A DNA stretch of 64,000 nt from Gloeophyllum trabeum ATCC 11539 (taxonomy: Eukaryota; Basidiomycota; Agaricomycetes; Gloeophyllales; Gloeophyllaceae). A program made the translations under genes and the position numbers. The notes beneath the pieces are model-generated. The model was not told where the DNA came from and searched no databases. It was given only the letters and a program-made list of their open reading frames with translations. The DNA lies in NCBI RefSeq assembly GCF_000344685.1, contig NW_006920411.1, positions 690,311 through 754,310 on the forward strand, given 5' to 3'. This document shows positions 11,553 through 21,156 of the stretch, one piece after another. Numbering within the stretch: the first letter of the stretch is position 1; each line of letters starts with the position of its first letter.

Positions 11553-13130
11553 TCATAGAGAAGAAGCACAGCTGCAAAGTCCAGCAAATGCCGTGGAGTT
11601 ATTCGAAAGAAAGCGAGCTCGAGCGAACGCAAAGCCAAGTACGAGAGCAAACGCCAGGGTACCAAAACAAGCTAACAAAAGCATCCTAGATCGCTCCTTC
11701 TTCCCATGACGAGAGTAATTCTGGATCACGCGCGCAATAGGCTCAGGCGAACCGCTGGTAAAGAGGAACAAGATCGACCCATCGTGGACAGGGAGGTAGC
11801 CAGTAGACACCCCGCGATCTCGGGCAACCGTCTCGAAGTGTCGAGCATCCTGTAGAGAGGCCAGATGTACACAAGTGACAGGTCCACCACCAGCACGGAA
11901 CAGGTCCTGTATCCAGTCACTGTGAGGAAGCTTCTTCTTGGCTGGGGATTTGGCCGGCTTGCATGCCACGTTCGCGCGGAGTTTGAGCAGGTTAACTTGT
12001 GGGACGGACGGAGCACCTGGAGCACCCCATTGAATGCCGTAGTCACGGGCCTGCCAACTCTCTACATTCTTGCCATCGACCAAGTCCCTGTTCAAGGCCC
12101 CAGAAGCTATAAAGGGGTCCTCATGTTTAACGTAATGAGCATTAAAGGCGGGGCCAGCATCTAATACACCTGGATTATAACGGTAAGTTACAGGTTGAGC
12201 GACACAAAACTCACTCGTCGAATCTTCCCCGGACAACGGGGAGACATCATGGTTCGCGGGGCGACGCCTCACCCGAGGCGTATCTTCCAACGAAGTATCC
12301 GCCATCCGAGTCTTGAGCAGCCCGAGCACTTCCTCGGAGCCGAGAGACGCTGAGGAGATAGACTCGGAATATACATTCGCAGGGGGACGCCGTGCCAGCG
12401 GTGCACCTTCCGAGGATGCACGGGGATCAACCAAGCATTCGGCGACCATCTCATAGACTTCGTCGACTGAGACAAGCGACCCCGACGAGACAGGCTCAGA
12501 AGCCCCTAGAGCGTGTTGAACAGTGATGGGAGCAGGAGAAGCACCAGAGACAAGGCATTCAACTTCAGCCACAGAGGTTTCGAGGGTGGGCGTGAGCCTG
12601 TCCGCGGGATCTACGAGGCTCGCGTCGCGCATTTCGGATCCCGTGGACGCCAGTGGATGAGTACTCACGGCGTAAGGCGGGAGTTGTACATGCGTATCAC
12701 TAGCCGAGGAAAGGGATGGACTTGAGGCGGGACTGGGAGCAGACCCACAAACCTCACCAGATGGAGCCTCGACACGAGATCCGGACGGGAGATTAGAGCA
12801 GAATATGACACGTCCACGACCACCTGGATCCTCGGAGCGCCTTCGTCCTCGAGACAAGCGTACGTGCGATTTCTCAACCGCATCTGCTATCCCAATCATC
12901 TCCAGCTCATCCTGGAGCGTTGGGTCTTGCGAATCCATTGCTACCGTCTCCGGGCAGAAGCGAGCAGAGTACCGTCTTGAAGGGCGCTTCGGGCGAGTGG
13001 TAGTACTAGTCGTGGCAGTAGTAACACGCCTAGCTCGATACGGGCACCGGTGGCCTTTCGTCGGAACGCTACATTTCTTGCAGTGGGGAGCTTGACGGCC
13101 TTTCTTCGCGGGCGATATCGCGAGGTCCAT
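11553..13130 (-). CDS. Orphan tail-anchored protein with an N-terminal Cys/His motif
   Basis: A single uninterrupted frame encodes 525 aa. Near the N terminus, HCKKCSVPTKGHRCPYR (about residues 16-32) has Cys/His spacing that could hold one zinc ion, followed by a basic RARR stretch. The middle, about residues 60-350, is Ser/Glu/Pro-rich and looks disordered. From about residue 370 the sequence becomes folded-looking: WQARDYGIQWGAPG, a KSPAKKKLPHSDWIQDLF segment, and a block of about 60 residues ending VIQNYSRHGKKERS. A hydrophobic span (LLLACFGTLAFALVLGFAF) lies about 20 residues from the end. The layout suggests a tail-anchored membrane protein. I recognise no family and propose no function. 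Confidence 0.65.
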   Translation of the reverse strand: MDLAISPAKKGRQAPHCKKCSVPTKGHRCPYRARRVTTATTSTTTRPKRPSRRYSARFCPETVAMDSQDPTLQDELEMIGIADAVEKSHVRLSRGRRRSEDPGGRGRVIFCSNLPSGSRVEAPSGEVCGSAPSPASSPSLSSASDTHVQLPPYAVSTHPLASTGSEMRDASLVDPADRLTPTLETSVAEVECLVSGASPAPITVQHALGASEPVSSGSLVSVDEVYEMVAECLVDPRASSEGAPLARRPPANVYSESISSASLGSEEVLGLLKTRMADTSLEDTPRVRRRPANHDVSPLSGEDSTSEFCVAQPVTYRYNPGVLDAGPAFNAHYVKHEDPFIASGALNRDLVDGKNVESWQARDYGIQWGAPGAPSVPQVNLLKLRANVACKPAKSPAKKKLPHSDWIQDLFRAGGGPVTCVHLASLQDARHFETVARDRGVSTGYLPVHDGSILFLFTSGSPEPIARVIQNYSRHGKKERSRMLLLACFGTLAFALVLGFAFARARFLSNNSTAFAGLCSCASSL

Positions 13131-13357
13131 CCTGGGGTGGATGGGAAGGAGCGAAAGGACTACGCAGACGCCGTGCTTGGTATCGCAGCTGTCGGTCTTC
13201 CAGAAAAAAGAGGGAAGGGAAAGTAGAAGTATATAGAGACAGTAGAATAGGTTGAAGTCGAGGGGGGAGTACTTAGGAAAGAGCGAACGCCGCCGGAGCG
13301 CGACGTTGACGCGACGCGTCCGTAATTACCTCACTTCCCTCATCCGCTCCTTTACGC

Positions 13358-14870
13358 ATGCATCGTCGAATCCCCCTGTCTTTATCGCGGGTCCGGACTT
13401 TCGCTTCGCATTCACCGTCCCCCCCGTCGGGTCCCAACACCGTCGGACCCTACCAGGTCTTCGACCGGCACGCCAAGGTTCTCCAGCGAGACCGGTCGGC
13501 GACGCGAGATGGGGGCGCAAGGAGTCGGACGACGGACTATGTCAGGGATGAAGTTGCTGACAGGATGATTGAGAGACTGCTGGTGAGTCCGGGAATCTCA
13601 GCCGTAGACGTAGACTCAAGATTTGGAATTACCAGGATATCAAGCGGAAATTCAATACAATATTGGATCTGGGCTCTGGGCCCGGTCATTTTTCTAAGCT
13701 ACTCGATGCAGAGGTCACGAACAAAGCTGTACTGCTGGAATCGAGCGGTTTGTCTTCGTTGACGCGGGCATATGCCAGGGACTTACCCTGCGTCTCGTAG
13801 AGAAGCTCCTGCACCGCGATCCAGATTCAGAATTCGAAGGTAAGCACCACTATAGGTATCTAAGAATCTATAAATGCCGATTGGGTGATATGACAGTGGA
13901 AGTGGAACGAATACACGCAGACGAGGAACGTCTACTTGATGTCGTGGAGCCCAACTCGCAGGAAGCGATCGTCTCATGTCTGAGTCTCCACTGGATTAAC
14001 GACCTTCCTGGTATTCGCAATTTGCTTCCCCTTATGCTTTTCGCCATGACTCACTGCGCTGAAACGGCAGGCGTACTCGTGCAGATCAAGGAGGCGCTGA
14101 AGCCGGACGGCGTCTTCATTGGCGCAATGTTTGGCGGCGACACACTCTTCGAGCTCCGGTGAGTACTGGATTAATACCCTCCTCGGTACGAAGTAGCAGT
14201 ACTATTCTGCGTAACTCATCCTGATCGTGTCTATTTGCAGAACGTCTCTGCAGCTTGCGGAACTGGAACGCGAGGGAGGCATTTCACCCCACGTATCCCC
14301 CATGACCGGTAAGGCTTTTCGGTACGATCAGCAGCCCGCTGAGAGTTGAGTTACGATCTGCCTTAGACACCCGCGACGTATCAAACCTCTTGGGACGCGC
14401 CGGCTTTACGCTCCTCACCGTAGACATTGACGAAGTTCGCGTTGCGTACCCGAGTATGTTCGAGCTGATGGAGGACTTGCAAGACATGGGTGAAAGCAAT
14501 GCTATCGTCGGACGGTGCGCGCAGCGAATCTCCATCGTATCCAATAGGGCACGCTGCTGATCTGCCTCTAGGAGGAACTTTATCCATCGGGATACGCTGG
14601 CGGCTGCTTCGGCGATATACAAAGGCAAGCACCTGGACATGTCCCCTTGGTTATTCGCGGCGCTGATGCGTTACGTAGCATTGCATGGCAACGAGGATGG
14701 CAGCGTGCCGGCTACTTTTCAGATTATCTGGATGGTGAGGATTGCGGTTATGCTCGCTTCACGGCCAATGTATACTAACGGCTTCAAAGATCGGGTGGAA
14801 ACCCGCGCCTACCCAGCCAAAGCCATTGGAGCGAGGATCAGCCAAAAAGAGCATGAAGGACGTCCTGTAG
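13358..14870 (+). CDS. NDUFAF5: Mitochondrial complex I assembly factor, arginine hydroxylase/SAM-methyltransferase fold
   Basis: Nine exons give 347 aa. Introns are 13583-13635, 13748-13800, 13840-13896, 14159-14240, 14309-14366, 14515-14571, 14625-14678 and 14735-14789. The intron at 14625 has a GC donor. A basic, Arg/Ser-rich N terminus fits a mitochondrial presequence. [13 protein letters not shown] and the SAM-site glycine motif [15 protein letters not shown] follow, then [25 protein letters not shown] and [14 protein letters not shown], all typical of NDUFAF5. In the known family this protein hydroxylates an arginine of NDUFS7 during early assembly of respiratory complex I in the matrix. 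Family membership is secure; activity is by analogy. Confidence 0.9.
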
Positions 14871-15343
14871 TTGACCAACGGTCTGTGTATATGTTCGTCG
14901 CCGAGGGTGGTCCTCTGGCTAGAGAGCGGATTGCCGACTGAAGCAATTAGTATCGTGATTTCTTGTGCAGACAGAGGGTTTAGCGACAGAATCGTGATGC
15001 CAAAGAAAGCGGGCTCCGGGTCCACCTTTAGTTATTCATACCGTAATATTTGAGTGTCCAATCAAACCTGGTAATATCATCATTTTGGCCAGCACAGAGA
15101 GCATAGTGTCTTGTTGCGACGGGACTCGGGAGCGTCTGAAGCAATTGTGGCAAATGGCAGCGGGATCTGGCAATCAGGATCTTCAAAGCCCGATCCAGAT
15201 CTGCTCAGTGCTGTCGGCAACACCCGAGTATTGCCCGGTACAATTTCCGGCGAGCGCAAGTTTTGTGCCTCTTCGCTGGCTGCAGGTGCTGTATACACTA
15301 CTACCACCCATTTGCTCTTCTAACGGCCTGGCACTCTTGCGAA

Positions 15344-17400
15344 ATGGGACCTACTACTTACCGCAAGCGTAAGACCTCTCCCGTACGGTCTGAGGACGGC
15401 GGAGGCGACCACCATAGCCTCAAACGCATGCGACATGATTCGGACGAGTCGGAGGCGTCTACATCCGCTGTGGACGAGGACAGTGGCGTATCGAGTGGAG
15501 GTGAAGAAGAGGGTGAGGACAGCGATGCAGAAGAACGCTCTGTGCATGGTTTCGGGATAGATGAAGGTGCGTAGAGAACGGATTCATGAGTGGCTCAGGG
15601 TGGATCTGAAGCCAAAGGCTGGCGCAGATGACTCTTCAAACTCTTTGTCAAGGTTCTCCAAGCCGGCGCGACCAACACTGTCTGCACCCTCTCAGAACGC
15701 AGCGCACCTCCCAACATCGTTCGCCTCCCTCGGAGTCTCTTCCGCATTGCAACATGCACTCGCGCAGATGTCCATCCGCACGCCGACGGAGATCCAAGCC
15801 GCCTGCATAGCTCCTCTCTTAGAAGGCGAGTCACCGTGCGCGCGATCTCCGCAAAGCTCACAAGCTTACTCGCTAGGACTGTAAGGTAGGGACTGCATAG
15901 GAAACGCCAAGACCGGCTCGGGGAAAACAATAGCATTCGCGTTGCCCATCCTGCAAAAGCTCTCACTGGACCCGTACGGTATCTATGCCCTCGTCCTGAC
16001 CCCCACCCGGTACGCTTCCGTCCTTCTTCGTACGTTGCCCCTCTGACATACGTTTGCCGCCTGCTAGTGAGCTCGCGTTCCAGATTTCCGAGCAGTTCGC
16101 CGTATTGGGGGCTTCGCTGAATTTGAGAACGGCGGTCGTGGTGGGCGGGATGGACACGATCGCACAGGCGCTGGAGCTGAAGAACCACCCGCACGTCGTC
16201 GTCGCGACCCCCGGGCGGATCGTCGACCTGCTCGAGTCGAATAGCGGGGAGTGGAATTTATCCCGCATCAAGTTCCTCGTAAGATTATGGCAGGATATTC
16301 ATGCATCGTGTGCTGAACTAATTTTGTTAGGTTCTCGACGAAGCGGATCGCCTCCTAACGCCCACGTTCGCGCCGGAGCTGTCGTACCTGTTCAAAGTCC
16401 TCCCGTCGGAACGGCAGACGTGTCTGTTCACCGCTACGTGGACGGCTGCTGTGGAGAAGCTCGCGGAAGCGCCCCCGAGGCCGGGCAAGCGCAAGCCGTT
16501 TGTCCACCGCATTACTGCGCCGTGTGTTAGAGTCCCTCTTGGTTTTGACCGAACGCTGACGAGCGGCGCTTAGGGTCGAGACTGTGGAGACATTAAAGCA
16601 GTTCTACATCCTCGTCCCCTCGCACGTCCGCGAGTCCTACCTCTACGACCTCCTCTGCCATCCCCCAGAGTCGATCGCGCACATGCGCCGCGCCGCGCCG
16701 GACCCCACGCCCGCCGCAAAAAAGGGCAAACGCAAAAAGGCCGCGAAAGACGACGAGCCCGACACGCCGCAACAGCCCCCGCCGACGATCATCTTCTGCA
16801 ACAAGCCGCGCACCGCGGCGTACCTCACCTCCCTGCTGCGCACGCTCGGGCTGCGCGCGACCGCGCTGCACTCGCGGCTGACGCAGCGCGAGCGGCTGAA
16901 CTCCCTGGGCTTGTTCCGCGCGTACGTCGTGCCGGTGCTGGTGAGCACGGACGTGGGCGCGCGCGGGCTCGATATTGCGGACGTGGCGATGGTGGTGAAC
17001 TGGGATATGCCGGTGGAGAGCGAGGAGTACACGCACCGCGTGGGGCGGACGGCGCGTGCGGGCCGCGGGGGGTTGGCGGTGAGTTTCGTGACGGAGCGGG
17101 ACGAGGAGCGGGTGTTGAAGGTGGAGGAGCGGATTAGTATGTGTGGGTTTTGTTTTGGGGATGGACGGTGCTGATTGGTTGGTTTTGGACAGAGACGAAG
17201 CTGGAGGAGATTGTGTTGCCGGAGAGTCGGGTGTTGGAGAAGCTGAACGCTGTTTCTACGGCGAAGCGGATGGCGAATATGGTGCGCTGTCCGCTTGACT
17301 TTCCGTGGTTGTATAATGTTCATCCCCGTCCCACCAGGAACTGCACGACACGAATTTTGGCCGGAGGGAGCAAATACACAAGATGAAGCGAACCAACTAG
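15344..17400 (+). CDS. DBP8: ATP-dependent DEAD-box RNA helicase, ribosome biogenesis
   Basis: Eight exons give 553 aa. Introns are 15567-15627, 15826-15885 (GC donor), 16010-16067, 16279-16330, 16522-16573, 17137-17192 and 17282-17337. After an acidic, Lys-rich N tail come the Q motif ([14 protein letters not shown]...PTEIQ), motif I (AKTGSGKT), Ia (TPTRELAFQ), Ib (ATPGR), II (LDEADRLL), III (here TATW instead of SAT), IV ([10 protein letters not shown]), V ([11 protein letters not shown]) and VI ([10 protein letters not shown]). DRLLTPTF and the C-terminal [12 protein letters not shown] point to Dbp8/DDX49 rather than other DEAD proteins. In yeast Dbp8 acts in the nucleolus on 18S rRNA maturation in the small-subunit processome. 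A roughly 30-residue Lys/Pro-rich insert sits between the two RecA domains, around [13 protein letters not shown]. Confidence 0.9.
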
Positions 17401-17460
17401 GCTGTGTACGTAGAGCATCGCATGGACGGATACGAAAGGTCAATAGAATACCAGACGGAT

Positions 17461-17625
17461 TAGTACACGCAGCATGAGCGAGCTTGCGAGCGGATGCTGC
17501 GTGGGAGTGCTTGCCACGAGAAAGCTGAGTAAGCAGACACGTGGGCGTCTAGACGCCCACCGTGCATTGGACGACGCGTACGCATCGTCGTCCCTTTGCA
17601 TTCCCCTCTAGGCGAATTTTTCTCA
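17461..17625 (+). repeat. Ngaro split repeat A1
   Basis: 165 bp, matching A2 at 22863-23027 base for base on inspection. It starts TAGTACACGCAGCATG. It contains a 9-bp stem (17467-17475 with 17494-17502) and a 20-bp perfect palindrome (17541-17560) centred on TCTAGA. It should act as the left recombination end and perhaps as promoter, since the gag ATG lies 39 bp beyond it. Confidence 0.9.
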
Positions 17626-17663
17626 GTAGGCTGTCGCGGCAATCGGGATTGCGTAGTATCAAT

Positions 17664-19076
17664 ATGTCTTCTGGAATCCCTGCTGGCACCAACGGGCATA
17701 ATATTGTCAACAATAATCCGCCCGTCATATCTCCTGCCCAAATGGCAGAAAATCTCAGAAAGGGCCTTAAGCCAGATGGATCGAAATACCCCCGTAGTAT
17801 GAGGAAGACAATGAAGGCTACGACTGCGGAGAAAAATAGACTCAGAGAGCTCCGGCGCGGTCTGGGCGAACCAGAAGTATCCGAGGACGAAGCTGATCTT
17901 ATCCAGCTCTCTGAATCCGAATCAAGTCATTCTTCCACCCCTGATAATCAGTCTGAATCTCTACTGTCGAGAATGCTAAAGGCCCTCTCTCCAAGGAGTC
18001 GGAAGAAAGCCGAGAGCAAGATAATGAAGAAGATCTTCGGGAAGAAACGGCGCTCACGGTCATTATCGTCCTCCAGTTCCAGCGGCTCGGAAAGCGATGT
18101 GCCGATGAATAAGAGGAGAAAGCCGATTGTAGAAGAGGACATCGACATTGAAATGAATGACATCACTGGCTGGCACCCGCGTCTGAAGGAACTAGCAAAT
18201 CTTGGTGAATATATTCCCCTTTCAATGTATCTTAACACGACTCGTCGGGAAATGCTACGTCAGAACAATAATGTACCACTGAGAACGGGCGTCGGGGAGA
18301 AATCTCGGAAGAAACAGCTTCTCGATGTAGCCAAGTACCGGGACGAAGGTGCGCTCACATCCGAAGAATGGCGGGAGGCGATGGAAAATCAAGTCGCGTT
18401 CTATCTCGATGCGGGCCAGGTGGAACAAGCAGAGCGCTGGGACAAGCATCGGACTTGGTTCACTGGTCAACCCACATTCGTCGCCGATTTCAGAATTCTA
18501 TTGAAGATGGACATCGACTTGCGTCAACTCTATGTGTGGCAACCCTTCGTTTTCAACGCTGAGCGCTACCGGACAAAATATGACCGGATGAAGCTAGATG
18601 ACTCCAACCAGCAAGTAAAGGATGCTTTGAAGGGGATGCAGGAGGAACGGGACCGACTCCACCGGTACGAACCATCTCGTCGGCAGCCACCCAGCCAGGT
18701 CACTTCAGCACCGGACACTTCATCTTCAAAAACCGCCGGGACTCGTCCCGGCTATCGTTCATTTCGTGACGAGAGACCCAAAAAGGCTTTCGTCTGTCTG
18801 GCCTGCTCGCGATCTGGCCATAGAGCCAGTGACTGCACGAACGGATATTACCCCGGAGGTGGACCAGTATATTGTCGCTGGAACACGAACTCGAGGCGGC
18901 TGGTCTCAATCAAATCCGGTGACAGCGTCTGTACCGCATGGAACACTTCCGGAGCGAGAGCGGGGTTCACTACTTGCACCAACCACGGATCGGACATCCG
19001 CCATATCTGTGCCTTCTGCGGCTCCCCAAACCATATCGCCCTCAGTCGAGACTGCGCCGCATCCGTCCGCCTCTGA
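17664..19076 (+). CDS. gag: Ngaro element Gag-like protein with zinc knuckle
   Basis: The frame gives 470 aa from the ATG at 17664. An in-frame ATG at 17562 would lie inside the repeat and is less likely. The protein is basic and Ser-rich at first (KKIFGKKRRSRSLSSSSSSG). It then has an alpha-helical central domain (about 18160-18650) and a C-terminal CCHC zinc knuckle, CLACSRSGHRASDC, at about 18794-18836. A second Cys/His cluster, CAFCGSPNHIALSRDC, lies at the very end. By analogy with other retroelements it packages the element RNA. Its last 311 bp overlap the reverse transcriptase frame in another register. There are no internal stops. Confidence 0.85.
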   Translation: MSSGIPAGTNGHNIVNNNPPVISPAQMAENLRKGLKPDGSKYPRSMRKTMKATTAEKNRLRELRRGLGEPEVSEDEADLIQLSESESSHSSTPDNQSESLLSRMLKALSPRSRKKAESKIMKKIFGKKRRSRSLSSSSSSGSESDVPMNKRRKPIVEEDIDIEMNDITGWHPRLKELANLGEYIPLSMYLNTTRREMLRQNNNVPLRTGVGEKSRKKQLLDVAKYRDEGALTSEEWREAMENQVAFYLDAGQVEQAERWDKHRTWFTGQPTFVADFRILLKMDIDLRQLYVWQPFVFNAERYRTKYDRMKLDDSNQQVKDALKGMQEERDRLHRYEPSRRQPPSQVTSAPDTSSSKTAGTRPGYRSFRDERPKKAFVCLACSRSGHRASDCTNGYYPGGGPVYCRWNTNSRRLVSIKSGDSVCTAWNTSGARAGFTTCTNHGSDIRHICAFCGSPNHIALSRDCAASVRL

Positions 19077-21156
19077 TCAGAACTCGCTTTACCACCGCCA
19101 GACGCCTTATGACGCGGCCGCTTTTCACCGGCTTTTGACAGAGTGCGGCTTACTTGAACGATACCCAGATCTTGTCACGAAACTAGTCGATGGCTTTCCT
19201 CTTGGTGACTTCTCTCCACCGCGAGAGACAATTATTCATGAAAATTCAAAAAACTGCACTCAGTATGCTCAACACGTCAGGAACTACATTGACAAGGAAG
19301 TACAAGCAGGGCGGATGTCGCAGGCGATGACGAGAGAGGAATGCGAACGGATGTGTGGAGGTCCCTTTGTGGTGTCGCCGCTGGTTTGCGCAGTGCGTCC
19401 GGGTGCCGACGGTGAAGAGGATAAGGTCCGAGTGTGTAGGAATCTTTCAGCAGCAACAGTACAACATCCCTCGGTCAACAGTTACATCGACCCGAAGGAC
19501 TTCATCACGCGCTTCTCTACAGCAGCAGATTGCGCTGAAGTGGTGAGTCTATCTTTTCGATTTACCTATTACAATATCTCGCCATCTTCGAACGCACTTT
19601 CGTGCTTTTTTATCCACCTTCAATTTCACAACCGTGCACCATGACTTAGACCTATCGGGTCTGTGATCTTCGGATCAGAGGGCGACGCCGTGTTTGGACT
19701 GAGATGTCAAATAACAACGGGTCGCGGCTGTCACTCTTTCGGGTTTGACGAGCTCTGTCATGACGACGCGTACGGTCGTTGTCCCTGGAGGGGACGGGGT
19801 GGCAAACCCTCTGTGTACGGCCTCAGTCAGAGGCGGGGTCTGAGACCCTCCGTGTTGTCCAGCTCGGGGACGGGGCAGAGTGCCCTCTGTTGTTCTGCAT
19901 AAGACAGATATGGACATACCCTAACCGGGTGGATACAGTGTGCCAACGCCCCGCCGGGAGCAGAGGCAGCAACGTTCGATATCGCTAGCGCGTACCGCAC
20001 CATACCAGTCAAGCCATCACACAAGTTATTCATTATTGTTCGATTCGGAGACAACCACCATATAGACCACTGTGTTCCTTTTGGTCTCTCGTCAGCACAC
20101 GGTCTATTAGGAGAGACCGTGGATGCGACAATGGATATCCTTGAAGTTAAGAGGATTGGGCCTACATTGAAGTGGGTCGATGATATTACGATATTTCGTT
20201 TTCCCATTGCCGGTGGTCAGCAACCAGATGGAAGAATGCTACCCTACAGCTTCACATACAATAGGCAGACAATATTCGACGTTACGGCTCCTCTTCAGAT
20301 TCCTTGGCACGAAGAGAAGGGGCAGGATTTCGCACCGACATTTGATTATGTTGGATTCAGCTGGGAGCTACAGGCAAAGACGGCTCGCATGATACCCGCA
20401 AAACTCGACAAAGTACGAGGACAGGTCAAGACGGCTAGGATCACTTGGAGTCAAGGCCGTGTCCACTTACGAGAAGTGCAGAAGATGATCGGGACACTAT
20501 CACACGTAACATTCATATATCGCGACGGACGTGCTCACCTGCCGTCATTGAATGCCTTCGCCTCCGAGTTCACAGATAACCCTTATGCTCCTCGACGCCC
20601 ATCTCATCGCGTGTTGACGGACCTAACGTGGTGGCAGCAGCGTCTAGTACAGGACGAAGCGGTCCGATCCTTGAAGCCCCGGGGGCCGGTGACTGACTTA
20701 GGCATATGGGTGGATGCCTCGACGGATTGGGGCATTGGAGTAATATGGGGTACGCGACACTGGGACGCCTGGTGCTTGAAGCAAAACTGGAATGTGCCGC
20801 GGGGAAGCGGTCGCGATATTGGCTGGCTCGAAGGTCTCGCAGTTGAGTTCCTAGTCCGACTTCTGGAACTTAAAGGCTACGAAGACGTCAACGTGCTGGT
20901 GCGCTCTGACAATCAAGGGATCATAGGCGCGTTCGACAAGGGTCGTAGCCGCAATGTCGCAGTAAACGTATCAATTCAGCGGACCGTCATGATCATGACG
21001 GCCCGTAATATCTCCCTCACGTTCGAGTACGTGAAGTCCGAGGACAATCTGGCAGATCCCATCTCTCGCGGCGAGTTGGGGCCCGATTCGCTTCGTATTT
21101 GCTCATCGTTCGCTATACCTGGCGAACTTAGTCCGTATTTGTTTCATTATGAATAG
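18766..21156 (+). CDS. Ngaro element reverse transcriptase/RNase H
   Basis: Two exons (18766-19542 and 19939-21156) join in phase to 664 aa; the true start inside the gag overlap is uncertain. RT palm motifs are present: FDIASAYRTIPV (motif A), VPFGLSSAHGLLG (motif B) and KWVDDITIF (motif C, WVDD in place of YxDD). An RNase H domain follows: LGIWVDASTDWGIG, then WLEGLAVEFL, VRSDNQGIIGAF and NLADPISR carry the usual acidic residues. The protein makes element cDNA from RNA in the cytoplasm or nucleus. The 396-nt intron between the fingers and motif A is much longer than host introns in this window. The stop TAG at 21154-21156 overlaps the next ORF's ATG. Confidence 0.85.
19543..19938 (+). other. 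396-nt intron-like insert within the reverse transcriptase frame
   Basis: It begins GTGAGT and ends GGATACAG, and its removal joins the two RT halves in phase between CAEV and CANAPPGAEAA. It is dense in short dyads: AGACC/GGTCT (19648-19662), TGATC/GATCA (19664-19677), CCTCTG/CAGAGG (19808-19833) and GGGTCT/AGACCC (19836-19848). All three frames contain stops. A spliceosomal intron is the simplest reading; an unspliced state would give a truncated RT. Confidence 0.65.
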
